A program made the translations under genes and the position numbers. From Zygnema cylindricum (Eukaryota; Streptophyta; Zygnematophyceae; Zygnematales; Zygnemataceae): a stretch of DNA of 60,000 nucleotides. Below, piece by piece: positions 23,212 through 36,100 of this stretch (positions are counted from its first letter, which is position 1; every line of letters starts with the position of its first letter). The notes under the pieces are model-generated. The model searched no databases. It was not told where the DNA came from and was given only the letters and a program-made list of their open reading frames with translations. The stretch covers positions 126,001 to 186,000 of the forward strand of contig JBBHKE010003460.1 in NCBI GenBank assembly GCA_037447655.1, in the 5' to 3' direction.

Positions 23212-26200
23212 TCATGTAAGACGAATCACAACGATCATCCCTATGAACAACCAAAAGAGCCCGAAAATCAACAACCAAGTCATACATCCGGTAAAAAACG
23301 ATCTCCGAGAAGCAGCACTAGTTCTCCGAACCGCGTTTCCGGTACTCGCTACATTCCTTTCTAAGGCGACTTCAGCATTGTCCAATATCTGCAGTCAACC
23401 GAACACCAAGAAAAGATTTTTAAGACAAACGAACAAAGGAAGGGGGTTAAGATTGAGGAACACAAGTAGTTACTCTACCACAACTCCTTTTTCATAATGC
23501 AAATAAAGATTACCATCCACAAGCCGTCAAAGCCTTAGAAGAGATGAGCGACTTCAGTACTGTCCAATAACCGAAGTTAACAGTCACCGCTGTGATTTTT
23601 TTGAGACAAACAAACACAGGAAGCCGATTCAAGGAACAGAAGCAACATCTCCAATAGGGAAATTATACAATGCATACAGTAGTCCTACCGAAGATTGTAC
23701 AAAACGTACAATTTTCTGTACGATTACCGTAGTTACTGGCTCGCCACATGTTTCACTTCACTTTGATTTTCCTTTACTCCACTCCCGTACTAAGATGGAT
23801 TGCCAGCCCACAGCTTTAATTCAGGCCATTGTTATTATTAAGGTTATTACTGTTATTATTGAAGCTATTATTATAATTAAGGCTATAATTATTATTATTA
23901 TTACTATCATCATTAACCGTGACATGACTAGAGTGGAGATAACAATTATGATCGATACAATTATCACTCCATGTACAAAAATGGACATACAAAGCTTTGC
24001 TCATCAATAGTATGGTCCAGACTACTCTATTGGAATAAGTCAAAAATATGGTTTGTTCACGCTATGATCAACCATAGTCCTAACCATGGTCAGTAATGTG
24101 TTTGAACCTGTCTGATCTGACGAGTCTAAATATTTAAAGCCCTGCAAAAGCAGTAAATATAAGTGTCAGACACATGGTGGAAAAACACTTTTTATAAGTG
24201 TGCAGTCAAATGATACACCGTAATACTTCATTAGAATCAGCTTCACTAGATTACGTTCTGTAATGTGGCTTATTATGAGCCACTTACTTAAAAAGTGTTA
24301 ACAGCACTAATTTATGTTTTCGGGTCAAAAAACACTATCTGGAATGAGAAGAGTGATTAACTCTAGTAGAGATGGGCGGTCTACCTTATTGCTCTCTTGC
24401 ACAGTTGCACTAATTAGTCGACTGTTGACCTTGAGATGTCCGGCTAACTCCAACATTTGATCTGTTAGATCCTCTTGGAGAACTCTGCAAAAAGTAACAA
24501 AATTTCAAGTGAACCAATCTAATAGCAACTTTTAAAGGGCAAGCCAACTCTCAATAAATCACCTCGTCTTTTTTCCTCTCATCCATGGGCAATATCCTAC
24601 TCGTTTCAGGGAAACTCCGCGGTTGAGATTAAGTGGATTACTTGTTTTTTTCGATGATTAACCGAGAAGCATCGTCAATTCTCGTTTGTTCTGTATCAGA
24701 ATAAACAGCTTCAGACGGCCCATTCTGCAGCCTGCAACAGAGAAATTTTGATATAATACATAAATTTTGATACAATTAATAGTAGACCAAAAAGGAAACA
24801 TTTTGAAGCAATCAAAGCAAAAATGACAACAAATAGCATTTTGTGCAAAACAGGTCCCACTTATGGAATACACATCTGAACTCAGAAGAAGGCGATGATG
24901 GTTCTTCAAGTATAAGATGCTGCCATAATTTCACGAATAGAAGGTAGACCGGGAAAAAATCGACCAAAGTTTACCAATAATTATTGTCGATGAACAAAAA
25001 AATGACAGACTTAACTCTGTCAGCTACTCCTTGAAAAGAAGTTGCCTTGACAATGTGAGACAATAAAACGTTCACCAACGTATGTACACGCCACACTATT
25101 TTCACTAGTCAAATGATTTTTTTTGACAAAATCAGAAAATTCAGTTTTCTACAAAACATGGTTTGACATTATCCATAGGTGACATGAAAATCAGCACACA
25201 TACAATTGTGTGGACTCACAACTTGCTAACAACAACCACACTTGTTGTAGCTTGTAAACACTCATTTACTTCAACACATATCTTAAAACTGCTCTGATCC
25301 CGGATAGAGCCATGTCACTGGTGTTCAAGTAAAATGATAGTTAACATTTCATGTCAGCTGAAACATAATCCTGAACATGGTCGTCGAGTGCATAAAGGTA
25401 TGGCTTGCACGTCATGCTTGAAATCCCAGCTAGTACAAAAACCACAACCAAAACGCGATCTTACAAGGGAGCTCCAGTGTTATGGCTCGTCTGGATCCTA
25501 TCACCTCCGCTCTTTACAATGGCCTGGATAAATTGATGGCGGAAAGGGAAGAGTGGCTTGGACCCTCACCTTGCTCGTCTCCTTAAGATGGAGGCCAATG
25601 ATGGCTCTGGAGGCGAGAGATTTACTGTGAGTTCTGGTTCCCGCTGAGGAGGTTCTTTTAGTTTCTCTCCCTGTAGTTGGGAATCCCAGACGTTTATGGG
25701 CTGCCAAGCCATACATTCCCAGTCCATTACTGAAGACAACTCCAACTAGGAAGTTTCCAAAACAGCACCAGGTTAAGAATAGAAATTTGTGACTTTGAAA
25801 ACATGAACTCATGCACTCATGTGCCAAGATGGTCATGCAGAATTGTATGGATGAAGCAGACGATAGCAATGACGAATTGCAGTTTCAGAATGACAATAAA
25901 CTCTCGTTGCCTCCAGTTGAACTTTTGGTATCACTTAAACACTTGCTGAGGAGAGTACTAGTTTATATGTCAGTTCACTGTGATACCCGGGAGTGAATAC
26001 CATAAATCATAAATGCTTACTAGTAGACATATGGACCAGTAGCTTTGAAGCATGGCCCTGTGAACTAGAATAAGTGACCCCAGCTAATCAAGAAACCACT
26101 GAAGAAACATAAGCCAGCAGGTTGAACCGAATTAACCAAGTCTCAATGAATGAGCAAAAATTCAATAAAAATAAATTGGGACAAAGCCTGGGCAAAATAT

Positions 26201-26950
26201 CTCGTAGTTCCGATGGCAGTAAAATGGAGCATACCCGTGGGGGCGGGCCTAGGCTCTCGAGAAGTTTACTGATGCGATCCTTGTACTCGACCGCCTTCTC
26301 CTGACTAATGCTGAAAAACTTTGCCCCCCCTTAACTAGCAATTATCAGTCAATAAGGAAACAAACAGTTCTACCCATCTCATGTGTTGTCTTCAAAACAT
26401 TCAAATGTAAATTTACCATCATTGCTTTGTTTTTAATTAATGTTAAGTGTAGCGTTGGACGAGGTCTAACCAAGTGATCCTGCCTAAGCAAATATGTCAG
26501 GATTTGAACAGCAAAGAATTTATACCTGGGAGGACTTAAATCCGGTCCTTCTCCTTCAAGGGATGCTAGAAGTTCTTGAGCGTAAACCACGTACTGCGCA
26601 TCGTCATGTTCCCCGGGGAAAAAAAAATGCCAAAGGAAATTTAACAATGTGACAGCAAAACTGCCTAATTACAAAATATAAAACAACTATCTTTTCTGCA
26701 AGTCGACATAGCTTGTCTGAAGATGCTTGCCGCACCTTTGAAGTCGTAGCGGGACGAGGACGGGAGGCAAATTTAAATAGAATTTAGCATAGAATTTAGG
26801 TTCTTAATAAAAAGGAGAGTGGAACTGAAGGCTCACACTGTGCAGCTTAGCTTCGTCAACTGCTGGGGAATCATCACGTAAGCTGGCAACATGTCCCTCG
26901 CATCTAGAGAGCAGCCGAGAGAGATTAATTTCTGCCTTGCTGGTCTCCAT
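23212..26950 (-). CDS. USE1: USE1-type ER SNARE protein
   Basis: Six exons join in phase: 26950-26837, 26593-26526, 26310-26235, 25700-25570, 24484-24385 and 23388-23212 (666 nt, 221 aa). The N-terminus METSKAEINLSRLLSRCEGH matches the plant USE1 start. The middle has EYKDRISKLLESL. The SNARE-type helix begins VLQEDLTDQMLELAGHLK and continues into ILDNAEVALERNVASTGNAV. The tail WLLIFGLFWLFIGMIVVIRL is a single C-terminal membrane anchor. USE1 is an ER SNARE that works with Syntaxin-18/SYP81, Sec20 and Sec22 in Golgi-to-ER fusion. It faces RAB3GAP2 across a 233-bp promoter. The starts of exons 2 and 4 rest on phase and nearby CAG acceptors, so they are less certain. Confidence 0.88.
23826..23925. 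repeat. ATT-rich simple sequence
   Basis: About 90 bp of imperfect TTA/ATT trinucleotides with interruptions, downstream of the SNARE helix exon, within the last intron of USE1. Confidence 0.7.
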
Positions 26951-27183
26951 ACCCGCAATAATCCTTTCGTAGTTTGTACCGCTACTGGAGTGTTAACTCG
27001 GAAGCGGGATCAAGTTTCGAATATTTTATGGCAATAAAATTGCAAAGAAGAAGACGAGCGGAATCATGAGAGGCAGCCTATTTGAAAACAGATGCGAGTA
27101 GCGGTTAGTACTATTAGAAAAGCCAAATGAATATGGTTCACGTCTTGCTGATGTACTGCGCGTAGGCTTCAGCAGCGGGCGCC
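26951..27183. promoter_or_regulatory. Bidirectional promoter between USE1 and RAB3GAP2
   Basis: Only 233 bp separate the two divergent start codons (26950 on the - strand, 27184 on the + strand). Both transcripts must therefore start within it. It has AT-rich stretches near 27015-27050 (ATATTTTATGGCAATAAAAT) but no single obvious TATA box for both directions. Shared control of the two ER-trafficking genes is inference. Confidence 0.7.
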
Positions 27184-30100
27184 ATGGCGTCCAAAGGTAT
27201 GCAAAGCTCGGGAGTTCTAAGAAATGAGAAGTACATATCTTTTGGGTAAGAAGTAGAGCTGGTGCAGGATACGCAAAAGCTGAGCTGTGTGTTTGGGAAA
27301 TGTCTCCAACTGTAATAAGTGCTGAATATCTCCAGTCAGTTGCCTATCACCTTACCTTTAGCAGTATGTGTATTTCCTTCCAATGAATTGGCGTCTAAGG
27401 CCTTTGCTTGATGGTCTGCTGAGTGCTGATTAATGGCTGTGGCTCAAATAGTAGTAGCAGAATTGCATATTTTTAATGGATGTTTCATTTGGCTTGTTTT
27501 ACAACTGAAATTCTGTGACCCTCAGCTAATTTGTGAACTTTCTGAATATGATAGTAGAAAAGGAAAAGGTTAATTTATTGATTATTGTTATCTTGAATCA
27601 TGAAATTGTCACAGCAATCAATCAATTTTTTCAGGCCTGGTTCAGCAGATAAATTCTTCATAGTCCACACTTGCCAATAGTGTGCCTAGAGATTCTAGAC
27701 GCATTTAAGACAGCGGCATTCGCTGATGCTTGGACTTTTTTATTTTATTTTTCTTTTTGTTGAAATTTTGTCGATATCGTTTTCTTTTCTTCGGCTTTTG
27801 AATATCGAAACAAACAGGAGAGATTGCTGTTTACCTGCGCAACTTTTTCTGGAAGCGGGCTAAAAGGAGAATATTTAAGACTATTGGGTAGAGTGTCTTC
27901 TTTCTGCTATTGTTGCTTAAATGATTTCTGATGTGTTTTCTTTTCTTTTTCTCGTTTCTCAGCCAGTCATAGAGACCTTCGTGTCCGTGGAAGGTTGGTG
28001 GTGGAGGAGGTTATTGATGCCCTTCGGCCAGTCATCAGGACTTTGACTGAAGATAGCCATTCTCAGGGCGTTGGGCCTAAGTCTATAGGAATAAACCCTG
28101 AAATTAAGAGTACCAGACGAACAAAGGAACCTGCAGGTTCCCCCTGGCTGCAGGACTCTGCCCTCCACGTCGCTCTCCTTAATGGAGGAGAGCTTCTTGC
28201 TTTTGCAAAGGGAAAGGAGCTTGTCATCGTCAACACCACATGCAGGTGGGCCAAGTATAAGCAGATAGGATCGACATCTCTGTGACACTTTTTTTTGTTG
28301 GGAATGTCCGCTGTATTTCAGCCTTTTTAGTCAGATAAACATCATTATCACGAAGCAGCTTGCTGCAGACGTTAGGCTCTGGTTGCGGAAAGTGGTCTAT
28401 TTCTGGTTGACTCTGCGTGATTCGCTGATGCAAGCCTGGTTTCTCTGCAATCTTTGTGTCAGCCTTAATCCTGTTACCAGTAAGAAATGATCAAGAACTT
28501 ATATGGTGGATTCTTTTCTGGTGTGGACTCAGTGGTGGAGATGTGACTCAACAGGCATTTGTATGCAACGAAGTGCAGAGCATCACTTGCCTTGAATGGC
28601 TGCTGTTTCCAGGCCATGGAAAGGGGACGAAAGATGGGCGACCGCGACATTTGCAAGGAGGCTTTGTCGGTTTGGCTGTGGGAACTTTGGAAGGCGGGTT
28701 GCTTATCTACTCACACGCAGGAGTTTTGCTCGCGAGACAGGTACCGAAGAAGCAATTGAAGATTGCGAAGTTGAAGTGATACACTGGATGGTTAAGTATT
28801 GTGCCAAACATTGTATTTGCTGGTTTTCATTCAGCTTGATCGTACAGCTTAAACTGTAGACGTCCTTTGGTTTGAACAGCACTCTAGATACTTTTCCTGC
28901 CTTCATCACCTAAAGTTTTCTTATTTCTGAAGCTATTCTGTAAGAAACTTATGAAGGCCAACTCCTATGACTGTCGATGCAAGTGCACTTGTTTTTCTAC
29001 TTCTGCATTTGCTAGTTCCAGTGTCGTGCCTTTCCCTACGCCATTCTACCAGATGGTGTTATGCTGCTCATTGAATGTGATGTCTATTCAGTATATTCGG
29101 ATACTGCTGAAAAAATATGTTCATAGTTGGAGTGTTTGCGTCAATGTTGCAGAAAATTGTCAGGGTGATGGAAGGGACATTTGTACTTTAGTCTAATTTT
29201 GGGCTCTGGATGACAGATGCTTCATACAGGTCCACTGCTTAGGCTTCGGGCACGTGGTCCTGCTGTGGGCTTAAGCCATACAGATCTCTCTCAGGACCTC
29301 TGTGCCGTGTTTGAAACTGCGATAGTTCGCATCGATGCGTTGGAGCTTCAGGTAAGTTCTGAGATTTCTCTGTTTTTTAACCAGTCAGTCTGTTCTTGAC
29401 TGTGTTTCCAAACTTTTGGACATCTTCCTCAAAGCTGAGCACCAGCAACAAAGTACGTGTGCCAATCCCGAGGCTGAGAGGTGGTCTTTATTTTACATGC
29501 ACTTTTGTTTGTGGAGAAGTTCAAGTGAAACTCATTGGCTGACAGTTGGTCTTATGATTTTGTGCAGTCTGCATTGCGCCGCAGCATTGTATTTGGTACA
29601 GGAAGGGAGAGCAACTTGTTTGATGCAAAGAAAGGAGAGAAAAGTCAGGCAGATGTTACTGGTGAGCCAGCATCGCTGTCATTCCGAAAGTGGAGAGTGC
29701 AAAAAGGTTTTGGGCCATGCTCCGATGGTTCTATCGGGGGACTTCGTCAGGGTCCATTGCTGGACCTGCAGGTTTGTCTTCTCTTTCCATTGGACATTTT
29801 TTTCTTTTGCGAGCTTTTTCTTATTAACTTTGAAAGGAACCAGTGAAGCAACCATTCCTGCATTTTGCGTAAATTCACTCTTTAGTGGTCTGCAACTTTG
29901 GTTTGTGATAAGTATGTCTCTGACAGTTACTTTTAGGGGGATTCACAGTGATTTTATTTATATCACTGTGAGTAATGTTGTGGTTCTTACCAAGGATAAC
30001 TGTACTTATACTCACCTTACCATGTTACTCAAAGAGATGCTAGTGAAATCTTTCTACGTGATCTTTGTATACGTGTAATGAACTTTACCGAAAAAAAATC

Positions 30101-33100
30101 TTGAGCGAGTAAGTCTGACTTCTAGCAAAGAATCCTAATCACAGATAGGTCGTTTGGCAGGATGGGCCGCCGGAGTACTGTATTGTGACTGTGGGGAAAG
30201 ATCCAACCATTGCTGCCTTCAGGTATTTCTTTTGCAATTGTGGTCTCTATTGACCTTTATTGGCACTTTTGAAATAACTATATCAACGTTCTAATAAGTA
30301 AATTATTTGACATTTGCGGAATTCCATGTAGAGAAGATTTGTGAGTGCTGGTTCTTTTTCTGCCCATCAATCGAGTTCCTGCAGGACTTCCGGTTTGTCC
30401 TTTGTGAAGCAAGCTTTCGTTCCGTTTTAAAGATGCTCTGAAACTGTTTATGTATGTAATTTAACCTGTTGTTCGACCTTATCATGATGTTCTGCCGTTC
30501 CGTTTGACATGCTTTCGCAGAGTTCTTGAAGTGATGGAAGGCTTATCCACTTCTGTGATTGCCTCTCGAGTTGCTCGAAATGTATCATCAGCTGCCAGTA
30601 GTGTCGTTTATAAGTTGGGAAAGGCCACAGTAGCCAAGGCTCCTCGCATAAGTGCAGGTTTAGGACTGCCTTCCTGGAGTACCGAGGCTGCCCAGGCAAT
30701 CATTACTAACATTGGGCTCACTTCTAATACCAGGTGAGCTCCAGTACACCATGAATCGCTATTAACGTTAATATCACTAATTCGGGGAAGGTTTTTTTTA
30801 ACCTCTGAACATAAAACTGTGTTAATTTAGTTTGTTGAGCCGTTGAAAGTCGCCCACGTCACGTGGAAATCAACTACAATTAATAACATTAAAATAAATT
30901 CCACGCTATGTATTCCTGACACTTGTAGCGGTTCACTCCGTAATTCACAAGTTTAGACTGCGACTGTCATGGACAGGTCTTATTTATTTGGTTTTACTTT
31001 GGTGGTTGTGACGACAGAGGGGCTGATAGTTGTTGCTTTGCTTTGTTCACAGTGCAGAGGGAGGTAAGGGAGGGGCTCTTGTGGATCCACAAGTTTCAGG
31101 GAAGGGAGAGTCTGCGGTTTTAGGAACGTCTCTGAGGGACCCGATGAGGCATGCGGTATCGCTGGTGGTGGCTCCTCGAGGCCCTTTGATGGCAGTCACA
31201 GACAGATTGGGCCGTGTTCTTTTATTGGATAGTCGTTTGTTTGTAGTCGTACGCCAGTGGAAAGTGAGTCCCTTCTTTGTCGAGGGCGCCATATATTCTC
31301 ATTGCATTCTATACGTGTTACTGATTTCTGTTACTGTTTTCTGTTACTGATTTAGTTATATTTACAGCGGCAGCATCATCTCCACAGTTTGATAGATGTG
31401 CTTCTAGAGTTTATGCAAGTAAGATGTGAGTGAAATCGTAAAGATTGAGTTTTGAAGGCTCTTGCTTCCATCTGGACGGCAGAAACATGTTAAATAAAGA
31501 AACTGCCATAACTGTTGCAGGGCTACCGAGACGCCAGCTGTGCTTTCTTGGAAATTCCTGCTTCTGGCCATGTTACAGGCAGTCAAAAGTCTCAGAGTCC
31601 GAATACAGGCTCACAGTTACAACTGTGCCTTGCGATTTTTGCGCCTCGTAAGGGAGTTTTGGAGGTACGCTTTGACCCCGTTTTTAAAATACGAGGGACA
31701 TGAGACATGCCCTGGGATGATTTCAAGTCCGTGATTTTTTTTATTATCAATGATTTCATACCGAGGCAGTCCACAAAGAGTTTAGGTAGGCCAAAAGATA
31801 ATTTGGAACCTTAGCATCCTTCATGCATCTGTTTTTGGGCATGGTGGGTTAGCAAAAGGACGAAGGTGAATTGATCAGCGGCTGTTCGTTAATGGTTCTC
31901 CAGGCAAATGAAGAAATCTTATTTAATGAACCACACCTATCTGAAAGGATTACCCATAAGAATGTGTCGTCTTGCATTTTATCACGCAAGCATACTTGTT
32001 GTCAATATCCATATATGAAACTGTTTCGACTTCCAATAAATTTCCCAACAAATTTCAATGCCTGCATTTCTTAACTTTTTCTGATGATATTTTGCTGTTA
32101 TGTTGCAGGTGTGGCAGCTCCGGAATGGTCCTCGTCTTATGTGGTTACGCTGTGGTTTTAATTGTCGTCTGTTGCAACCGAGCTCCTCCTTTGGCTCCGT
32201 ACAGCCTCATAACAAGGAAGGATCGAATGAACGTTCAAGGGCATATTTGTTCGATGGTGATGGAGGGCAACTGTTTGAGGTTTCACCATCGATGAACGCC
32301 GCTTCTCGGTAATACTCGGAGCTTTTTACTCGAGTTACAGTTGCATGTTGCTTTAGATGCATGCCTCCATTGTGTGAGGATTTTCTTACTGCAGGGAGGC
32401 CCATTGAATTGGGACATATTTTAAAGTCACTGCAAGGGATGCTCTTCAGTACCAGCTAAAAGTAAACAAGCTATATGTCATCGCTATTCCATTTTTAATT
32501 GTTTTTTAAGTGGTGGCTACAAATGCAGGCAATTTCCACGGGCGTCTTCTTCAAATGAAAGAGGCCTTCTCTCTGAATGGGACATCTATCAGCGCTTGAT
32601 TGATGTTCTACACTATCAGTCGGGGGCTATGGAAGCTGCAAGACAGTTGGCAATGCAGTGGACTTTGCAATATCCTTCCAACGCAAACTGGCGTGTAGCA
32701 GTTAGGTCAACTGAAGACCAAACAAACGAAGAAAGATTTCTTAAACAAGGCAGTTTTATGGACGAGGAAAGTGTAATTTTGCATCTGTTGGAGGCGCTTG
32801 AGGCTCCTATGAGGAAGTTGAAGGTGGGTGAGCAGTGAAGCTTAGTTATGCAGATGTATTCTTATTTTGTTTTTTTGCGAGCACTGGGATAAGCAATTGC
32901 TGCACACGACTGCTACCTGCAGGAAGATGTTTTTCAGGCCTACTGACTCGACTCTGAATCCATACTATCTACTTCACTACACCATTTATCTTTATTGGCG
33001 TTTATGTTTTTTTTGCCTCTTAAATCATCTCTTCTCTGCGCACTGCCGTATTAACAATCCGACGGTCGTTGGAAAAGTAAGGTTTTACCTTGCTATTGGT

Positions 33101-36100
33101 ACGCTCCAACCAGAAACCGGACGTGTATGCACAGAGAAAAGTTGATTAAAGTGGCGAAAAAAACATTAACGTTATTCATGGTGTAGTTGCTGTGACTCAC
33201 TTGCAACCCAGAAGTTGTCGCTGTTCAAAGTAAATTCACAGGAGGTTGTTTAATAAATACGACGACCCAAATATTAAAGCACAAAAATTACGAACCGAAA
33301 TGTACTAATGGCTGTAAATTAGGCCACATCTCTCTATGTACCTTAATGTATATCTGTGCGGTATACCAATTTTCATGTGTCATGTTATTTTTGGGAAGTG
33401 CAAACATTTCTTGTCGAGATTTTGCATGAAATCAATATACCGTGGAGAAATTTCCCATCACTGAAATTCCGCGTGGCTGATTGCTTTCGGTCAGTCAAAA
33501 TTCTATTGGAAATTTTTGTTCCCTGGGTGATCTCTGTATTTTGTTTTTTGCACAGTTTAAATAGAGGCACAATATAGCTGATTATGCTATACCGTATGTA
33601 AAATTTGTGGATTCATGTAGTACAAGGTTCAATAAGAAATATAGTGCGCGTTAAAATGTTGAAAGCGTAAAAACATATTATGTTCCTGGTTTAACTTTGA
33701 AACGAAAAAAAATCTTGAACCGTGACGAGCAGTTGATCATTATAAGCACTCGGCAACCTTATTCAGCGTGTTGGCAAATTAATGACCAGTGTTCAGTTTT
33801 ATCGATTATTTTTATTAAGCTGTAAGCTGCATTTCCTTCTGCATCCATGGTAAGCCATTTGAGAGCAGTATGGGTTCTTTTTCATGGTAAACAATTGAAG
33901 CCCGCCAATGCTTTTACCAAGCCTATACGGATGCTCTCAATTAACTTAGGCAAATCTTTAAAACTTAAGTTTTTCTTGCCCAACTACCTTGAACATTCTT
34001 ATCACTCCTTGAGCCCCTCCTGGTGCAACTGCTGTAGCTCCTGGAAGGCTGTAGAGCTCCTTTCTGGTTGCTTGAATCAAGGATAAGGGCAAGAGAACCC
34101 TCAGCTCATTTAGTTCTACAAATGACTCAACTTAATTTTTTTCCTTTTTTACAGGGTTCTAAATGCTGAAGGTTACAATATGACACATTTTCCTTTTTAC
34201 GAGTGTTTTGTGACTGCAGGCGCTGGACATGCTTGTAACTACTCGACCTTCTCTGCGAGAATCCTGTCATTTAAAGGCTGTCCGTATTGTCCTCGCCACA
34301 CTTGCTTCAATTTTGCAGCCTACATTAGCCAAGGAGGACAGTAATGAACCTGGTCAAAAAATGCGACCAGGTTCAGGGCATGTTGTGTCGCAGAAAAATG
34401 CACTTCCCTCTACCAAACCAATGCAGCAAATTGACGTTGATGACCAAATAGACCGTGCTGTATTCACAACAACAACTCTTAGGAGAAGAGTAACGACCTC
34501 TGGGAGTCCAGAAGATATGCTTGCAGAAACGTACAATAGCAGAGAAGGTGGGAGCAGGGAAGGAAACGGAGTTACAAAACCAGTGGAACCAGTGGAGAGT
34601 GTCAGCAAAGAAGCATCTACAGGACCCTTTGTTGAACAATATCCGAGAGAGTTTGATCAACGTGTGTTACAGCTCTTGAGAGAGAAGCAAGGACTTTTAA
34701 TATGGCAGGAATGCTTGCTGGAGGTGTTTATTCTCCTCCAAAAAAAATACGTGCAATCTGTGGGAAAGTCTGGTTCTTTTCGGCGTAGCTCAGGCGAACA
34801 ATTACTGGATGAAGATGTGGATATTTTAACCCCAAAAGATGCCCTTAAACCAATTAGACTGCTGCCAAAAACAAAAGTTAGAGGTCAAGGATTGCAAGCT
34901 AAACCTGAAACGGGAGGGAGATATAAGTGGGAACCTGGAGCTGATTTACGTGCTTGGGTGGAAATCGGAGGTCCAACAGTTCTGAAAGAAAATTCTCAAA
35001 GCCTTGCTGATCGAGCCGAAAAGCAGGGGGTTGGAAAATCTCTTCTCACATGTGCAGATTTTTTGCGCGCCTTTGTAACTGACCCGAACATAGAACCGTC
35101 GTCAGTGACTGGCCGCAGTTGGCGAGATAAGCAGACAGTGACTGGTCTCCGGTTGGTATCTGCAGGAGACGAAACAATGGTTGCTCGTTTAATAGGAGAT
35201 AGTAAAGATGGGATGGAGGACGATATAGTCCGGCTTATAGTAGCTGTTGGACGAACACTTTTTGGTGGGCTTTTAGAAGGAGGAGACGCTATAAAACGCA
35301 CTCTTGAGGCAATGGATCGTCTTCCTCTCACGGGTCATGAATGGCAGCAACTGTTCCTGGGATGGTTAGGGAACGTTTCTTTGGAAGAGCTCCTGCAACT
35401 CGAGTCATCTTTTCTTCTAGTCTTGATCAAATGCATGGGATCTCTCTTTAAAAACCATACTGTAGATCCCAATCAAAATGCTCCCAGGACTTTTGAAGGG
35501 ACAGGAGGTGCAGGTAGAGGAACAAATGTGGGGCTTCTCAATGGGGGTAGGCATTCTGTTTTCTTCCAATGGTGCCAGTTACACTATGCGACAGGTGCCA
35601 CTGTGGTCCTTGCAAGAGCATGCTCTATGGTTGCTGACATGGAACAGGAAACTATAGGAATGAATCATCATCTCATAAGGGACGAAGGAAAAACCGATGG
35701 ACGAATCCAAGAAGCACACGGTACAGATGATGAAGCCATGTGGCTTGAGGTAAGCTTTACTGTCCGACGGTTTTTCTTTCGTTTATTCATGTCAATTGAA
35801 GCCCTTGACAGTGTGGAGCCTCATTCTGTCGGTTAATCATGGCCCTTTTGGTCAATGGGCAAAAAGTATTAAACTCTTGTGTCGGATTGTGGTCGTGGTG
35901 GGGATGGGTGGGGATGGGTAGCACGGTGCTGAACAATGGAGAAAACTTACCAAACACGTGGAAGATGCTTTTTGGCTGGGAAGTGCTGTAAATTATGTTA
36001 TTCAAGAATCTGAAGCTCGTGGACTTGTCTGTCCTTCTCGTCATTCGCCTTCAGCAACAGAGGTGGCTTCCTTCCCTGTTGCCTCTTGGGTGGCGCGTTT

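Noticed and set aside
30745-33185. One 2.4-kb transposon in RAB3GAP2
   Set aside because: The enclosed sequence is four in-phase host exons, so two remnants are more likely; kept only as a hypothesis in the findings.
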